Shown piece by piece: positions 9,282 through 17,249 of a stretch of DNA of 64,000 bases; the first letter of the stretch is position 1; each line of letters begins with the position of its first letter. Made by a program: the position numbers and the translations under genes. The notes under the pieces are model-generated. The model had not been told where the DNA came from. It saw only the letters and a list, made by a program, of their open reading frames with translations, and ran no database searches. The stretch comes from CAZQHK01 sp964593455 (lineage in GTDB: Bacteria > Muiribacteriota > CAYSPT01). The stretch covers positions 33,953-97,952 of the forward strand of contig CAZQHK010000017.1 in the NCBI GenBank assembly GCA_964593455.1, written 5' to 3'.

Positions 9282-9311
9282 TTGACGCGTAGCGATACGA
9301 GGTGTTAGCAT
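9282..9311 (+). promoter_or_regulatory. Promoter placing the start codon at or next to +1
   Basis: TTGACG (9282-9287), an 18-base spacer and TAGCAT (9306-9311). The ATG at 9319 lies 7 bases after the -10 and no Shine-Dalgarno is present, as expected for a leaderless mRNA. Confidence 0.5.
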
Positions 9312-9318
9312 TTTACGT

Positions 9319-10332
9319 ATGGATAAACTATTAAAAGTTCTTTTGATACTCATTCTCTGCGTGCTTTTACCGGGAACAGCTCTGTCGTTTGAATCGGAAG
9401 AAGAGCGCACGGAGGCGCGGCGGTTGATTTCTTTGGTTCGTGATCCGGGCCTGAAACAGGAGCTTGAACAAAACGTGCAGGTCGGGACAATAGATACCCT
9501 GGATGGCGTGTTGGCGGCGGTAGGGCGGTATCTATCATCAGCACCGTTAGACGGGTCTACAGAGAACGAATTGTTAAAATCTGCCGGCCGGGAGAGGGAA
9601 CCGGGTTCTCCGGGTACCGATTCCGCCAGGAGTTACACCGTGGTTGTTACCGTGCCGGACGCCAACTTCCGGTATTACCTGGTAAACGAACCATGCGGTG
9701 ATTTTCAGGACACAAGCGGCGTTACCGACAACGGAGACGGGACCGTCACCGTCCGCGACGTACGGCGGATCACCACCATCAGCCTGTTGGCCAGAAAGTA
9801 TCAACAGTATCAGGACCGGGGCATTTCCGATTTGACCGGTATCAAGTCCTTTACCTACCTGGAGAAACTTTTCTGTTGGCGAAACGGCATCACCATCCTG
9901 GACATCCGAGGGCTTGCTTCCCTGGAGCGCCTGGTATGCCCCTACGGTCTTTCCTACCTGGACATTAACGACTGCATCGGTTTGAAGGAACTCCATGTAT
10001 TTGAGTCTAATCTGACTGGGATTAGCGTCGAGGAGAACGCGGCTTTACAATGGTTTCACTGCGAAAACAACCCGGCCCTGGTTCGTCTGCCGCTGCAATA
10101 CAATACCGCCTTAAAATGGCTCTACTGCCTGAATAATCCGGTGATTACGAGTCTGGATATTTCCAGGAACACTGCTCTGGAAAAACTCTATTGCGAAGAT
10201 GTCCCCGCTCTCGCTACCATCTATGTCTGGTCCAAAACCGGCGTGCACCCCGACCAGGCGTGGCCTGTCAACCGGTACTGGACCGAGGTTTTAACCCGGT
10301 TCGACCGGCCGATTATCATCGATAAAAAATAA
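9319..10332 (+). CDS. Secreted leucine-rich-repeat-like protein
   Basis: 337 residues with a signal peptide (about 1-23, ending TALS). Residues 24-105 are charged and helical. From about 108 (VVVTVPDANFRYYL) onward the sequence resembles internalin-type 'LRR-adjacent' starts, followed by irregular short repeats of about 20-23 residues such as LEKLFCWRN, LERLVCPYG, LKELHVFESN, LQWFHCENN, LKWLYCLNN and LEKLYCEDV. The Cys just before the Asn turn is typical of a short LRR subtype found in secreted bacterial proteins. Export and protein-binding are reasonable inferences; no enzymatic domain is visible. It has its own promoter (9282-9311) and is followed by uppP after 138 bases. Confidence 0.7.
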   Translation: MDKLLKVLLILILCVLLPGTALSFESEEERTEARRLISLVRDPGLKQELEQNVQVGTIDTLDGVLAAVGRYLSSAPLDGSTENELLKSAGREREPGSPGTDSARSYTVVVTVPDANFRYYLVNEPCGDFQDTSGVTDNGDGTVTVRDVRRITTISLLARKYQQYQDRGISDLTGIKSFTYLEKLFCWRNGITILDIRGLASLERLVCPYGLSYLDINDCIGLKELHVFESNLTGISVEENAALQWFHCENNPALVRLPLQYNTALKWLYCLNNPVITSLDISRNTALEKLYCEDVPALATIYVWSKTGVHPDQAWPVNRYWTEVLTRFDRPIIIDKK

Positions 10333-10452
10333 TCGATATCGGTCTTGATTTTTTCCGAAGACATCACTGTTACGGATATCGCTAGCGGAGACTGTCTTAC
10401 AGGATGCAGTGTTACGCTCGTTACAGGTATACGGCCGGTTCGAATGCCTCTG

Positions 10453-10461
10453 TGATACAAT
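10453..10461 (+). promoter_or_regulatory. Extended -10 element before uppP
   Basis: TGATACAAT (TG-N-TACAAT) lies 9 bases before ATG 10471, with no recognisable -35 or Shine-Dalgarno. The transcript would be leaderless or nearly so. The same TGATACAAT occurs at 50470-50478. Confidence 0.4.
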
Positions 10462-10470
10462 AAGCCAATC

Positions 10471-11268
10471 ATGAGCCTGGTTATTGTTCTCCTTTTAAGT
10501 GTCGTTCAGGGACTGACTGAGTTCCTGCCGGTGAGCAGTTCCGGTCATCTCTGGATTATTCGCTGGCTATCGGGCCATGAACCCGATTTGCTGTTTGATG
10601 TGGTGGTCCACGTGGGGACGTTGCTGGCCGTCGTGGTCTATTTCCGGCGGGACATCGTCTCCCTGGTTACCACCGGGTCCGGCCGTCGGACCCTGGCTTT
10701 GATAGCACTGGGCAGCGCCCCAACCGCCGCCATCGGCCTGGGGCTGAAGCCGTTTGTCGAAGAAGGCCGGTACGGTTCACTGTTCATCGGGTGTATGCTC
10801 CTGATGACAGGATTCGCTTTACTGATTGCCGATCGGGCCGCCAAACCAGCGGTACCGGATACCGATTCAGAAAACAAGTGGTTCCTGACTTGGAAAATGG
10901 CACTTATTATCGGGGTCGTCCAGGGCCTTACTGTTATTCCGGGGATATCCCGTTCGGGCGCGACCATTGCCGCCGGCCTGCTGCTCGGACTTAACCGGCA
11001 CGAGGCTTATCGCTTTGCGTTCTTGCTCTCCATTCCTGCTGTTTCCGGGGCCTTTCTGCTCAAGGTGTTGAATCTCGAATCGATTACCTTACTGGTCAAT
11101 GTATCCACGGTTTTGGCCATGACGGTTTCCGCGGTGATCGGGCTGGGCTCGTTGTGGATATTGAAGAAAATGATCGTAAAAAGCGGTCAGCTGACGTACT
11201 TTTCTATCTACGTGTGGCTGGTTGGCGGCCTGCTCGTGGCGGGTTCTTTATTAAATTTGTGGAGTTGA
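10471..11268 (+). CDS. uppP: Undecaprenyl-diphosphatase UppP (BacA family)
   Basis: 265 residues, polytopic inner-membrane enzyme. It removes a phosphate from undecaprenyl diphosphate so the carrier can be reused in peptidoglycan and polysaccharide synthesis; extra copies confer bacitracin tolerance. Both catalytic motifs are intact: QGLTEFLPVSSSGHL (about 13-27, catalytic Glu and Ser-rich) and PGISRSGAT (about 157-165, catalytic Arg). The length matches the family (about 265-275). It appears monocistronic. The start has no ribosome binding site but sits just after an extended -10. Confidence 0.94.
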   Translation: MSLVIVLLLSVVQGLTEFLPVSSSGHLWIIRWLSGHEPDLLFDVVVHVGTLLAVVVYFRRDIVSLVTTGSGRRTLALIALGSAPTAAIGLGLKPFVEEGRYGSLFIGCMLLMTGFALLIADRAAKPAVPDTDSENKWFLTWKMALIIGVVQGLTVIPGISRSGATIAAGLLLGLNRHEAYRFAFLLSIPAVSGAFLLKVLNLESITLLVNVSTVLAMTVSAVIGLGSLWILKKMIVKSGQLTYFSIYVWLVGGLLVAGSLLNLWS

Positions 11269-11414
11269 AAAGTAGATACCTTTCAATACATGTTGGGAAT
11301 GCGCTGATTATCATACTGTATAAAAAAAGAACACTGTTATAGCGTCAGATGTTCTAATAATGAACAGTTACGTCTCTATTAACGCGTAATTCCTCCTATA
11401 TTAGTCTGTTTTTT

Positions 11415-11430
11415 TGGCATTAAATTTGCA
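11415..11430 (+). promoter_or_regulatory. Candidate sigma-54 promoter
   Basis: TGGCATTAAATTTGCA fits the -24/-12 consensus TGGCAC-N5-TTGCW. The GG (11416-11417) and GC (11428-11429) are separated by exactly 10 bases. It lies in an AT-rich non-coding stretch of about 300 bases and points at the hairpin, the 63-residue peptide and the SpoIIM gene. No bacterial enhancer-binding protein gene is seen nearby. Confidence 0.55.
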
Positions 11431-11487
11431 CTAAATAAATATGGGAAACTGTAATATGCTGGGAAGGGAAATGGCTTTTTCATAAAC

Positions 11488-11554
11488 TTAACCCGGAAAA
11501 TGCAGTTGCTTCGTTACGAGCCGGAGTAGAAGGCTACTGCATTTTCCGGGTTAA
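11488..11554. repeat. Perfect 19-bp inverted repeat (stem-loop) in a 5' leader
   Basis: Arms 11488-11506 and 11536-11554 (TTAACCCGGAAAATGCAGT and its complement) flank a 29-base loop. The second arm ends 2 bases before an AAGGAGG ribosome binding site (11557-11563), so the structure could control translation of the small ORF. No T-tract follows, so it is not a typical terminator. Confidence 0.75.
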
Positions 11555-11569
11555 ACAAGGAGGTTGAAG

Positions 11570-11761
11570 ATGATCCGCCGACCTGTTTTCAGCAAAGTGG
11601 CAGGAGTGTTCCATCGTGTGGCGGCGACAACATTTGCGTTGGTAATCGGTTTCATATTGAGTACGGCCTGTGGAGAATGGTGGGCGCTGCTGTTTGTTTT
11701 GGCGCTCTATGTAGTTCATCCCCGGCCTGAAAAATCGTTCTTCAACAGGGAAACGCAGTAG
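11570..11761 (+). CDS. Small membrane protein, 63 residues, unknown function
   Basis: ATG 11570 is preceded by a perfect AAGGAGG six bases away, which favours it over the in-frame TTG at 11564. The peptide has a basic N-terminus (MIRRPVFSKVAG), one or two hydrophobic stretches (about 19-50, with the Cys-Gly-Glu-Trp-Trp turn between them) and a charged tail. I recognise no family. It is expressed downstream of the sigma-54-like site and the 19-bp hairpin, and lies 67 bases before the SpoIIM-family gene. The strong ribosome binding site and leader structure are the main reasons to believe it is translated. Confidence 0.55.
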   Translation: MIRRPVFSKVAGVFHRVAATTFALVIGFILSTACGEWWALLFVLALYVVHPRPEKSFFNRETQ

Positions 11762-11788
11762 CCGCGGCCTAGAGCTTATACGGTATGC

Positions 11789-11818
11789 TTGGCAGGGACC
11801 GCCGGTTGATGATACCAT
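11789..11818 (+). promoter_or_regulatory. Promoter of the SpoIIM-family gene, leaderless geometry
   Basis: TTGGCA (11789-11794), an 18-base spacer and TACCAT (11813-11818). ATG 11829 lies 10 bases after the -10 with no clear Shine-Dalgarno. Confidence 0.4.
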
Positions 11819-11828
11819 ACCGGGTGTT

Positions 11829-12869
11829 ATGGAAGATCGTAAAAAAGAACTTCCGGCAGACCGCGGCAAGCGCTGGGAGAGTCTGGAACGGATATTGGAT
11901 GAACTGGACCACAATTCGTTCAAAAATCTGCCGCCGGAATATCTGGTTGAATTAGGAAAACTCTACCACGAAACACTCTCCGACCTGGGTGAAATCCGGG
12001 CGGCGTCCGATGATCCTCAACTCAAGCTCCATCTTAATAATCTTCTAGGCCGTGCTTACGGTCATATCTATCAGAAAAAGCGCTTGAAATTCAGTGATTT
12101 TGTTGATTTCTTCACGACCGGTTTTCCTCGGCTGTTCCGTCGGCGAATACATTTTGTGGTGGTCGCCGCGCTGATCTTCGTTTTCTCCTCGCTCATCGGT
12201 TTTCTCTGTATTACCCGGGAATCGAAATTGGTCACTCTGGTGGTTCCCGAGTCGTGGCGTATGGCGCTTGAAAAGGACTTGGCCGAGGGCAAGATAGGTC
12301 GCGATTTCCCCAACCAACTGAAAACTGTTATCTCCAAGAAAATCATGTTCAATAACATCCGGGTGTCGTTTTATGCTTTTGCTACCGGGTTTTTGCTCGG
12401 GGCGGGAACGGTGCATATCATCATCATCAACGGTCTTTTGCTGGGAGGGTTGGCGTCCATCTATTACGAAGGCGGATACTCGTTTGAGTTCTGGGCTTTG
12501 ATCCTGCCCCACGGGGTGATAGAGCTTCTTGCCATTTTCATTTGCAGCGGAGCGGGATTGATCCTGGGATACGCCATTATCAATCCCGGCCCCTACCGTC
12601 GGCGGGATTGGTTTCGGCATGAGGGTCTGGCCGCGGTAAGACTGGTGGTCGGCTGTATCCCTCTGTTTGTCATCGCCGCGCTGGTGGAGACATACATCAC
12701 ACCCGCTGACATCGGTGACCCGGCCAAATACTTCATCTCGTTAATCCTTTTTACCGCCACCCTGGCATATCTCGCCCTGTCCGGCCTGGATTCTTTCACC
12801 ATAGACAATTTCGCCAGAAGTTTTCAATTGCCGAATGGAGCGGATGTACGTGTCTCCGATACAACTTGA
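11829..12869 (+). CDS. Stage II sporulation protein M (DUF95) family membrane protein
   Basis: 346 residues. A soluble helical N-terminus (1-105) is followed by about six membrane helices (about 109-130, 180-205, 215-232, 240-262, 280-300, 312-330). The segment from ILPHGVIELLAIFICSGAGL (about 223-242) is the conserved core of SpoIIM-family proteins outside spore-formers. In many bacteria this family is encoded with RDD, MoxR, DUF58, DUF4350 and DUF4129 proteins. All of those lie on the opposite strand just beyond the HEAT-STAS-PilZ gene (14908-21454), so it probably belongs functionally with them. The biochemical role is unknown. It converges on the HEAT-STAS-PilZ gene with 21 bases between stops. 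Confidence 0.82.
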   Translation: MEDRKKELPADRGKRWESLERILDELDHNSFKNLPPEYLVELGKLYHETLSDLGEIRAASDDPQLKLHLNNLLGRAYGHIYQKKRLKFSDFVDFFTTGFPRLFRRRIHFVVVAALIFVFSSLIGFLCITRESKLVTLVVPESWRMALEKDLAEGKIGRDFPNQLKTVISKKIMFNNIRVSFYAFATGFLLGAGTVHIIIINGLLLGGLASIYYEGGYSFEFWALILPHGVIELLAIFICSGAGLILGYAIINPGPYRRRDWFRHEGLAAVRLVVGCIPLFVIAALVETYITPADIGDPAKYFISLILFTATLAYLALSGLDSFTIDNFARSFQLPNGADVRVSDTT

Positions 12870-12890
12870 ATTGGCGTGACCTTTGATCTA

Positions 12891-14777
12891 TTATTCTTCC
12901 TCTTCCTCCGAAGCTTTGCGGGAGATTAATTCAAACACGAATTTCTTGATCTGGTCACGGCACTCGCTGCGAATCGTGGCGAAGATGATGTTGTAATCGT
13001 ACATTTTCCGGCCGTTCTCCACGTGCTCGATTCGCCTGTCCACCTGCCCGATGACTTGTTTGATCTTAAGCTGGCTCGGATCGAAGTTCAGCACGATGTG
13101 AGAATCCTTGGTTAGAGGGAGCGGGGTCATGAGTTGGATATCGCCTTCGCTGATCTTGAGACAGATACCGGGATACGAGGTCTGGGAGACCTCGCGATTG
13201 TCCTTCATTTTACGGAAGGAGACCGGGATGCGGCATGAACCGTGGGCGTAAATAATCCGCTTGACCGGCCGGCCGGTGCGGGGAAACAGGATCTTAATTT
13301 GCGGAATAGACTCGCCTGCCTGGCTGCAGACCTTGGTGTCGGCGGTGAAGATTTCGTCGTGAACCACGAAAGAGAGGCGGATATCGTCGTTCTCGAACTC
13401 CTGAAACATGTCTGTTTCGTCAAACGTCTCCCAGGAAAGTTTCATCCAGTTCTCGTCCACGGAAAGTATCTTGGCGGCCCGGTGCTTTTCCTGCCGGCCG
13501 AAGGTGAAGGTCACTTCTACCACGTCTTCTTTATTAAACAGCTCGGGGGAGATCTTGACCACCGTGTCGGAGCTGATTTCCGTGTAGGATTTCATACCGG
13601 CTTCCAGGGTTTCGAAAAACTCGGCATCAGGCATCAGGACCGTCTTTTGTGACAGCGGTAGACACGTGAGATGTACGTATTTGATACCGCCCATGATTTT
13701 ACGAAGGTTGGAATTGGTTTGGTCCAGGTAAGCGATGGCGTGCCGGTCGATGGTGAGCAAGCGATCGCACAGCAGCAGAATCTTGGCAAACCCCTGTCTT
13801 ATTACGTCCATGACTTTCCGCTCGAAGCCGGACAACGTGTAAAGGTCAAAGATACCGTTCAGCTTGATGATCCCGATCCCCTGGGTGTCCTGAAAACCAA
13901 TGGTCAGTGTGCTGGCAGACGTCTGTTTCTTGACTTTGGTTTTTGTGTTGTTGTCTATTTTATGTTTTCGACGGGTCTTCTCGGCTTTACCTACATCGCC
14001 GGAGCGCTCCAGGTACACGATCCAGGCATTGATAAGGTCGTGGTCTTTCTCTCCTGTTGTGAGGATTATATTGTTCGTGACAATATTTTCGAGTTCTTTC
14101 TGGTCGAATCCGTTGAGCACCTGGACGATCTTTTCCGCCATCAGGCCGCCCACTTCGCCCAGCACGTAGATCAGGGGCAGGACCGAGTTTTTGTCTTTGA
14201 GTTTGCCAATCAAGTCGAGGGCCCGTCTGGCCACCTCGGGATTAAAGAACTTCATGGCCTTGAGGAGATACCCGGGACAGTGGTCGGGCTCAAAACAGTT
14301 CACCGCTTCGATTACCGCCAGTTTGAGATCGTCGTGATCGAGATGGATAAGCTGCCCGATATGCTCGATCAGTTCCTGATCCTGGATATGTCCCAGGAAC
14401 CGAACCATGACGGCCAGTAACGGAAACATGTCCGGGGTATGGCGGAGTGAATCCATCTTCTCCAGGAAATAGGAGCGGAGATTGAGTTTTTCAAACGCTT
14501 CCAGGATGTTCCATTTCGCTGCTTCGCTACACTCCTCCACGGCCTGGGCAAGCTGGCTGAAGACTTCTTCCTCTTCTATGAAGACCAGGTGGTTGAGGAT
14601 CTCTGCCTTGATGACCACCTGGGTGGATTGCAGGGCTTCTATCATGATCTCTATGGCTTCCGGTTCCGGTTCCCCTTCCTGCCAGAGGGTGGTGAGGGCC
14701 GTTTGTTGTACGTCTCTGTTGAGGTCATAGATGAGTTTATTTCTCAACTGTTCGAGCATGACTTTTTTCGACACCAT
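12891..14777 (-). CDS. HEAT-repeat / STAS / PilZ-like multidomain protein
   Basis: A 628-residue soluble protein. Residues 1-250 are helical HEAT-like repeats (for example LKLAVIEAVNCFEPD, EVARRALDLIGKLKD). A linker of Lys/Thr leads to a STAS-like domain (about 286-395: IGIIKLNGIFDLYTLSGFE, AIAYLDQTNSNLRKI). From about 405 a YcgR-N-like beta domain precedes a PilZ-like domain (about 510-620: CRIPVSFRKM, LKISEGDIQLMT, YDYNIIFATI). The canonical RxxxR and D/NxSxxG c-di-GMP motifs are degenerate, so nucleotide binding is uncertain. The architecture suggests an adaptor that joins second-messenger sensing to protein contacts. It has its own promoter (14856-14884) and is 130 bases after the DUF58 gene. 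Confidence 0.72.
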   Translation of the reverse strand: MVSKKVMLEQLRNKLIYDLNRDVQQTALTTLWQEGEPEPEAIEIMIEALQSTQVVIKAEILNHLVFIEEEEVFSQLAQAVEECSEAAKWNILEAFEKLNLRSYFLEKMDSLRHTPDMFPLLAVMVRFLGHIQDQELIEHIGQLIHLDHDDLKLAVIEAVNCFEPDHCPGYLLKAMKFFNPEVARRALDLIGKLKDKNSVLPLIYVLGEVGGLMAEKIVQVLNGFDQKELENIVTNNIILTTGEKDHDLINAWIVYLERSGDVGKAEKTRRKHKIDNNTKTKVKKQTSASTLTIGFQDTQGIGIIKLNGIFDLYTLSGFERKVMDVIRQGFAKILLLCDRLLTIDRHAIAYLDQTNSNLRKIMGGIKYVHLTCLPLSQKTVLMPDAEFFETLEAGMKSYTEISSDTVVKISPELFNKEDVVEVTFTFGRQEKHRAAKILSVDENWMKLSWETFDETDMFQEFENDDIRLSFVVHDEIFTADTKVCSQAGESIPQIKILFPRTGRPVKRIIYAHGSCRIPVSFRKMKDNREVSQTSYPGICLKISEGDIQLMTPLPLTKDSHIVLNFDPSQLKIKQVIGQVDRRIEHVENGRKMYDYNIIFATIRSECRDQIKKFVFELISRKASEEEEE

Positions 14778-14855
14778 GACCGGTAATAGTCCTTTCTCAG
14801 GAACATTTAATGCTGCGTGTTGTGAAGCTCTTGAGATCTCCTATTGAAACACTCT

Positions 14856-14884
14856 ATTTTAGCAGGTTATTTTCTTCTTCGCAA
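14856..14884 (-). promoter_or_regulatory. Promoter of the HEAT-STAS-PilZ gene
   Basis: On the minus strand TTGCGA (14884-14879), a 17-base spacer and TAAAAT (14861-14856), in the 130-base gap after the DUF58 gene. Confidence 0.5.
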
Positions 14885-14907
14885 GTCTAAGCCAGGACTG
14901 TACAGGG

Positions 14908-16248
14908 CTACAAACGAGATCGAAGTTTGAGACTGAGATAGTTGGTGAGGACCGCCGAGCAGACCTGCTTTGGGGGAAGCAATAGCGGCACGACTCCCAT
15001 GTTCTCTACCGCCCGTTTGGCTTTTTTTACACGTTCCAGCACTTCCAGCGATACCAATTTCTTGTAGACATCTTCCTCGGTCTTCGGGAGGCTGTAGGCC
15101 GTCTCGGTAACCAGTGGATCGGTGATTGATACCACGACCGGCAGGTGCTTGCGGCTCAGTAGCCAGGCGCTCTCTCTCAGTTTCTGCGCCGCCGCACCGG
15201 CCGACAGGTCCGTCAACAATACCACCAGAGACCGTTTAAGGCGGCGGTTCATAATGAACCTGAAGGCCAGCTCGTAATTGGGCTCGACTCTCCGGGGCTG
15301 AAGGTCGTGAAGTTTATCGAGAAAGTGATGGTACTGCCGTTTCCCGCGGCGGGGAGGCAGAAAGAAGTGCACCCTATCGGAAAATGCCAGCAGACCGATT
15401 TTATCATCTTTCCTGGTGACCACATGGCCGAGCAGGAGCGCGGCGTTGATAGAGTAATCCAGCAGGGTAAACTCTTCCACCCTGGCTCCCATGGGCCGGC
15501 TGCAGTCCACCACGACAATAATTGACTGGTTGATCTCAGATTGGTACTGCCGGGAGATCAGTTTGTTCTTCCGGGCGGTAGCTTTCCAATCAATGCTTCT
15601 GAACTCGTCGTCCCGGGTGTATTCTTTGAGGCTCTCGAACTCGGTGCCCATTCCGCGCCGCCGCTCGGGGGTAAAGCCTGTTTCCTGCAGGTGGCTCCGC
15701 TTGATCATAAGTTCAAACCGTGAGATATTGACGATGTTCGGGTAGACCCTGATTTCGGTTTCCACCGGGAATGCTATCTGGCGGGTGGTAAGCTCCAACG
15801 TTCCCCGGTAGCGGAGAATAACGTTTCCAAAGATGAACCGGCCACGGTTACTGGGCGTTACATGATAGATGAACCTGGTTTCCGAACGACCGTCAAACGT
15901 GGTTGAAAACTCGGTGATATCAGTTGCAAACTCCAGAGGGTACTCGTCCCGGAGGGTGATATTGAGCGGTTTCCAGGAGCGGTTGAACACCCTGACGACG
16001 ATTTTGTTCTTCTCCCCGATTGAGAGTTTGGTGTTACAGATCCTGGATACGACGATAACATCAGGAGTCGGGGTTACCTTGAGATCGAACAGTAAAAGGG
16101 CTGACACAATCGTGTTGAAAACGATGAAAATAATCAGTCCCGCCAGATGGGATTTGACCAGCATCAGCGGAAGCGCACCCACCAACAGCAGCAGGATTAC
16201 CCGGTGGGTGAGGGTAACGCCTTTCAGTGATATTCCTTTAACATGCAT
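14908..16248 (-). CDS. DUF58 domain protein
   Basis: 446 residues. Two N-terminal membrane helices (about 14-50) are followed by a beta-rich region and the DUF58 signature (EFESLKEYTRDD, about 203, and RSIDWKATAR, about 218). A von Willebrand A-like part starts at IIVVVDCSRPMG (about 246). The Asp and Ser of this MIDAS-like motif are present (D-x-S), though the second Ser is replaced by Pro. DUF58 proteins pair with MoxR ATPases, which are thought to act as chaperones that mature or remodel the vWA partner. The MoxR gene is 41 bases upstream in the same operon. The substrate is unknown. Confidence 0.85.
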   Translation of the reverse strand: MHVKGISLKGVTLTHRVILLLLVGALPLMLVKSHLAGLIIFIVFNTIVSALLLFDLKVTPTPDVIVVSRICNTKLSIGEKNKIVVRVFNRSWKPLNITLRDEYPLEFATDITEFSTTFDGRSETRFIYHVTPSNRGRFIFGNVILRYRGTLELTTRQIAFPVETEIRVYPNIVNISRFELMIKRSHLQETGFTPERRRGMGTEFESLKEYTRDDEFRSIDWKATARKNKLISRQYQSEINQSIIVVVDCSRPMGARVEEFTLLDYSINAALLLGHVVTRKDDKIGLLAFSDRVHFFLPPRRGKRQYHHFLDKLHDLQPRRVEPNYELAFRFIMNRRLKRSLVVLLTDLSAGAAAQKLRESAWLLSRKHLPVVVSITDPLVTETAYSLPKTEEDVYKKLVSLEVLERVKKAKRAVENMGVVPLLLPPKQVCSAVLTNYLSLKLRSRL

Positions 16249-16289
16249 CGTTCATAAGCCTTTCTGCTGCTGGTTGACTATCCTGCCGG

Positions 16290-17249
16290 TCACCTAGGTA
16301 CTTTTACCTGGGTGAGAATGGCGTCGAGGCATTCGTCCGGCGATATCCCCTCTATTTCGGCTTCCGGTTTCAAGATAATGCGGTGCCTGAGCACGGGATA
16401 AACCATCTTCTTCACATCGTCGGGAGTGACATAATCCCGTCCGTCCATCAGGGCCACGGCTTTACTCGAGAGTAGCAGGCCGATGGAAGCCCGGGGTCCA
16501 CCACCCACCAGGAGGTCTTTCCAGCTCCGGGTTGACCGGACGATATCGGTGATATACTCGATGATTGAGTCCTTGGTCTTCACCAACCGGATGCCTTCCT
16601 GGCACTGGAGGATCTCGTCGGTATCCGTTACTCGTTCGATTCCGACCTTTTTGAACTCATCCGCGCGGAATCCTTCCTCGAATCGGTCCAGGATGGAGTT
16701 TTCCTCCCGGGTGTCAGGGTAGGGGACAAGGATCTTGAAGATGAACCGGTCGAGCTGGGCTTCGGGGAGTGGGTAGGTTCCCTCGTACTCCAGGGGATTC
16801 ATGGTGGCCAGTACCATGAAGATGGGTGACAGGGCGAATCGTGTTCCCTCGATAGTCACCTGCCGTTCTTCCATGCACTCCAGCATGGCCGACTGCGTCT
16901 TGGCCGGCGCCCGGTTGATCTCGTCGGCCAGGACGAAATCGGTAAAGATCGGCCCCTTCTGTACTTTGAAGGCGCATGTTTTCATGTCGTAGATATTAGT
17001 GCCGACGATGTCCGACGGCATCAGGTCCGGCGTCATCTGGAGACGCCTGAAACCTATCCCGATGCTGTGGGCCAGAGTCTTGACAGTCAGGGTCTTGGCG
17101 GTGCCAGGCACTCCTTCTAGCAGAATGTGTCCACGAATGAGCATGGCCTGTAAAATCAGGTCGATTACCTCGTCCTGCCCGACGATGACTTTTTTGACTT
17201 CGGTTTTGAGTCTATTAGATGTTTCCTTCACTTTGGCTATATCAATCAT
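16290..17249 (-). CDS. MoxR-family AAA+ ATPase
   Basis: 319 residues. Walker A GVPGTAKT (46-53), Walker B with LADEINRAPAKTQSA (about 111), sensor 1 around VLATMNPLEYEG (about 147) and the AAA lid domain after about 215. Length and motifs match the MoxR/RavA subgroup. It overlaps the DUF4350 gene upstream by 8 bases and lies 41 bases before the DUF58 gene. This is the standard arrangement of a MoxR-DUF58 chaperone module. It probably acts in the cytoplasm on the membrane-anchored DUF58 partner. Confidence 0.93.
   Translation of the reverse strand: MIDIAKVKETSNRLKTEVKKVIVGQDEVIDLILQAMLIRGHILLEGVPGTAKTLTVKTLAHSIGIGFRRLQMTPDLMPSDIVGTNIYDMKTCAFKVQKGPIFTDFVLADEINRAPAKTQSAMLECMEERQVTIEGTRFALSPIFMVLATMNPLEYEGTYPLPEAQLDRFIFKILVPYPDTREENSILDRFEEGFRADEFKKVGIERVTDTDEILQCQEGIRLVKTKDSIIEYITDIVRSTRSWKDLLVGGGPRASIGLLLSSKAVALMDGRDYVTPDDVKKMVYPVLRHRIILKPEAEIEGISPDECLDAILTQVKVPR

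Noticed and set aside
10380..10460. tRNA-like GGTTCGAAT segment
   Set aside because: Only the T-loop motif matches; no acceptor stem, anticodon arm or D-arm can be folded around it.
13671..14420. Open frame of 249 codons opposite the HEAT-STAS-PilZ gene
   Set aside because: It is a product of the codon bias of the real gene; no known domain and no promoter.
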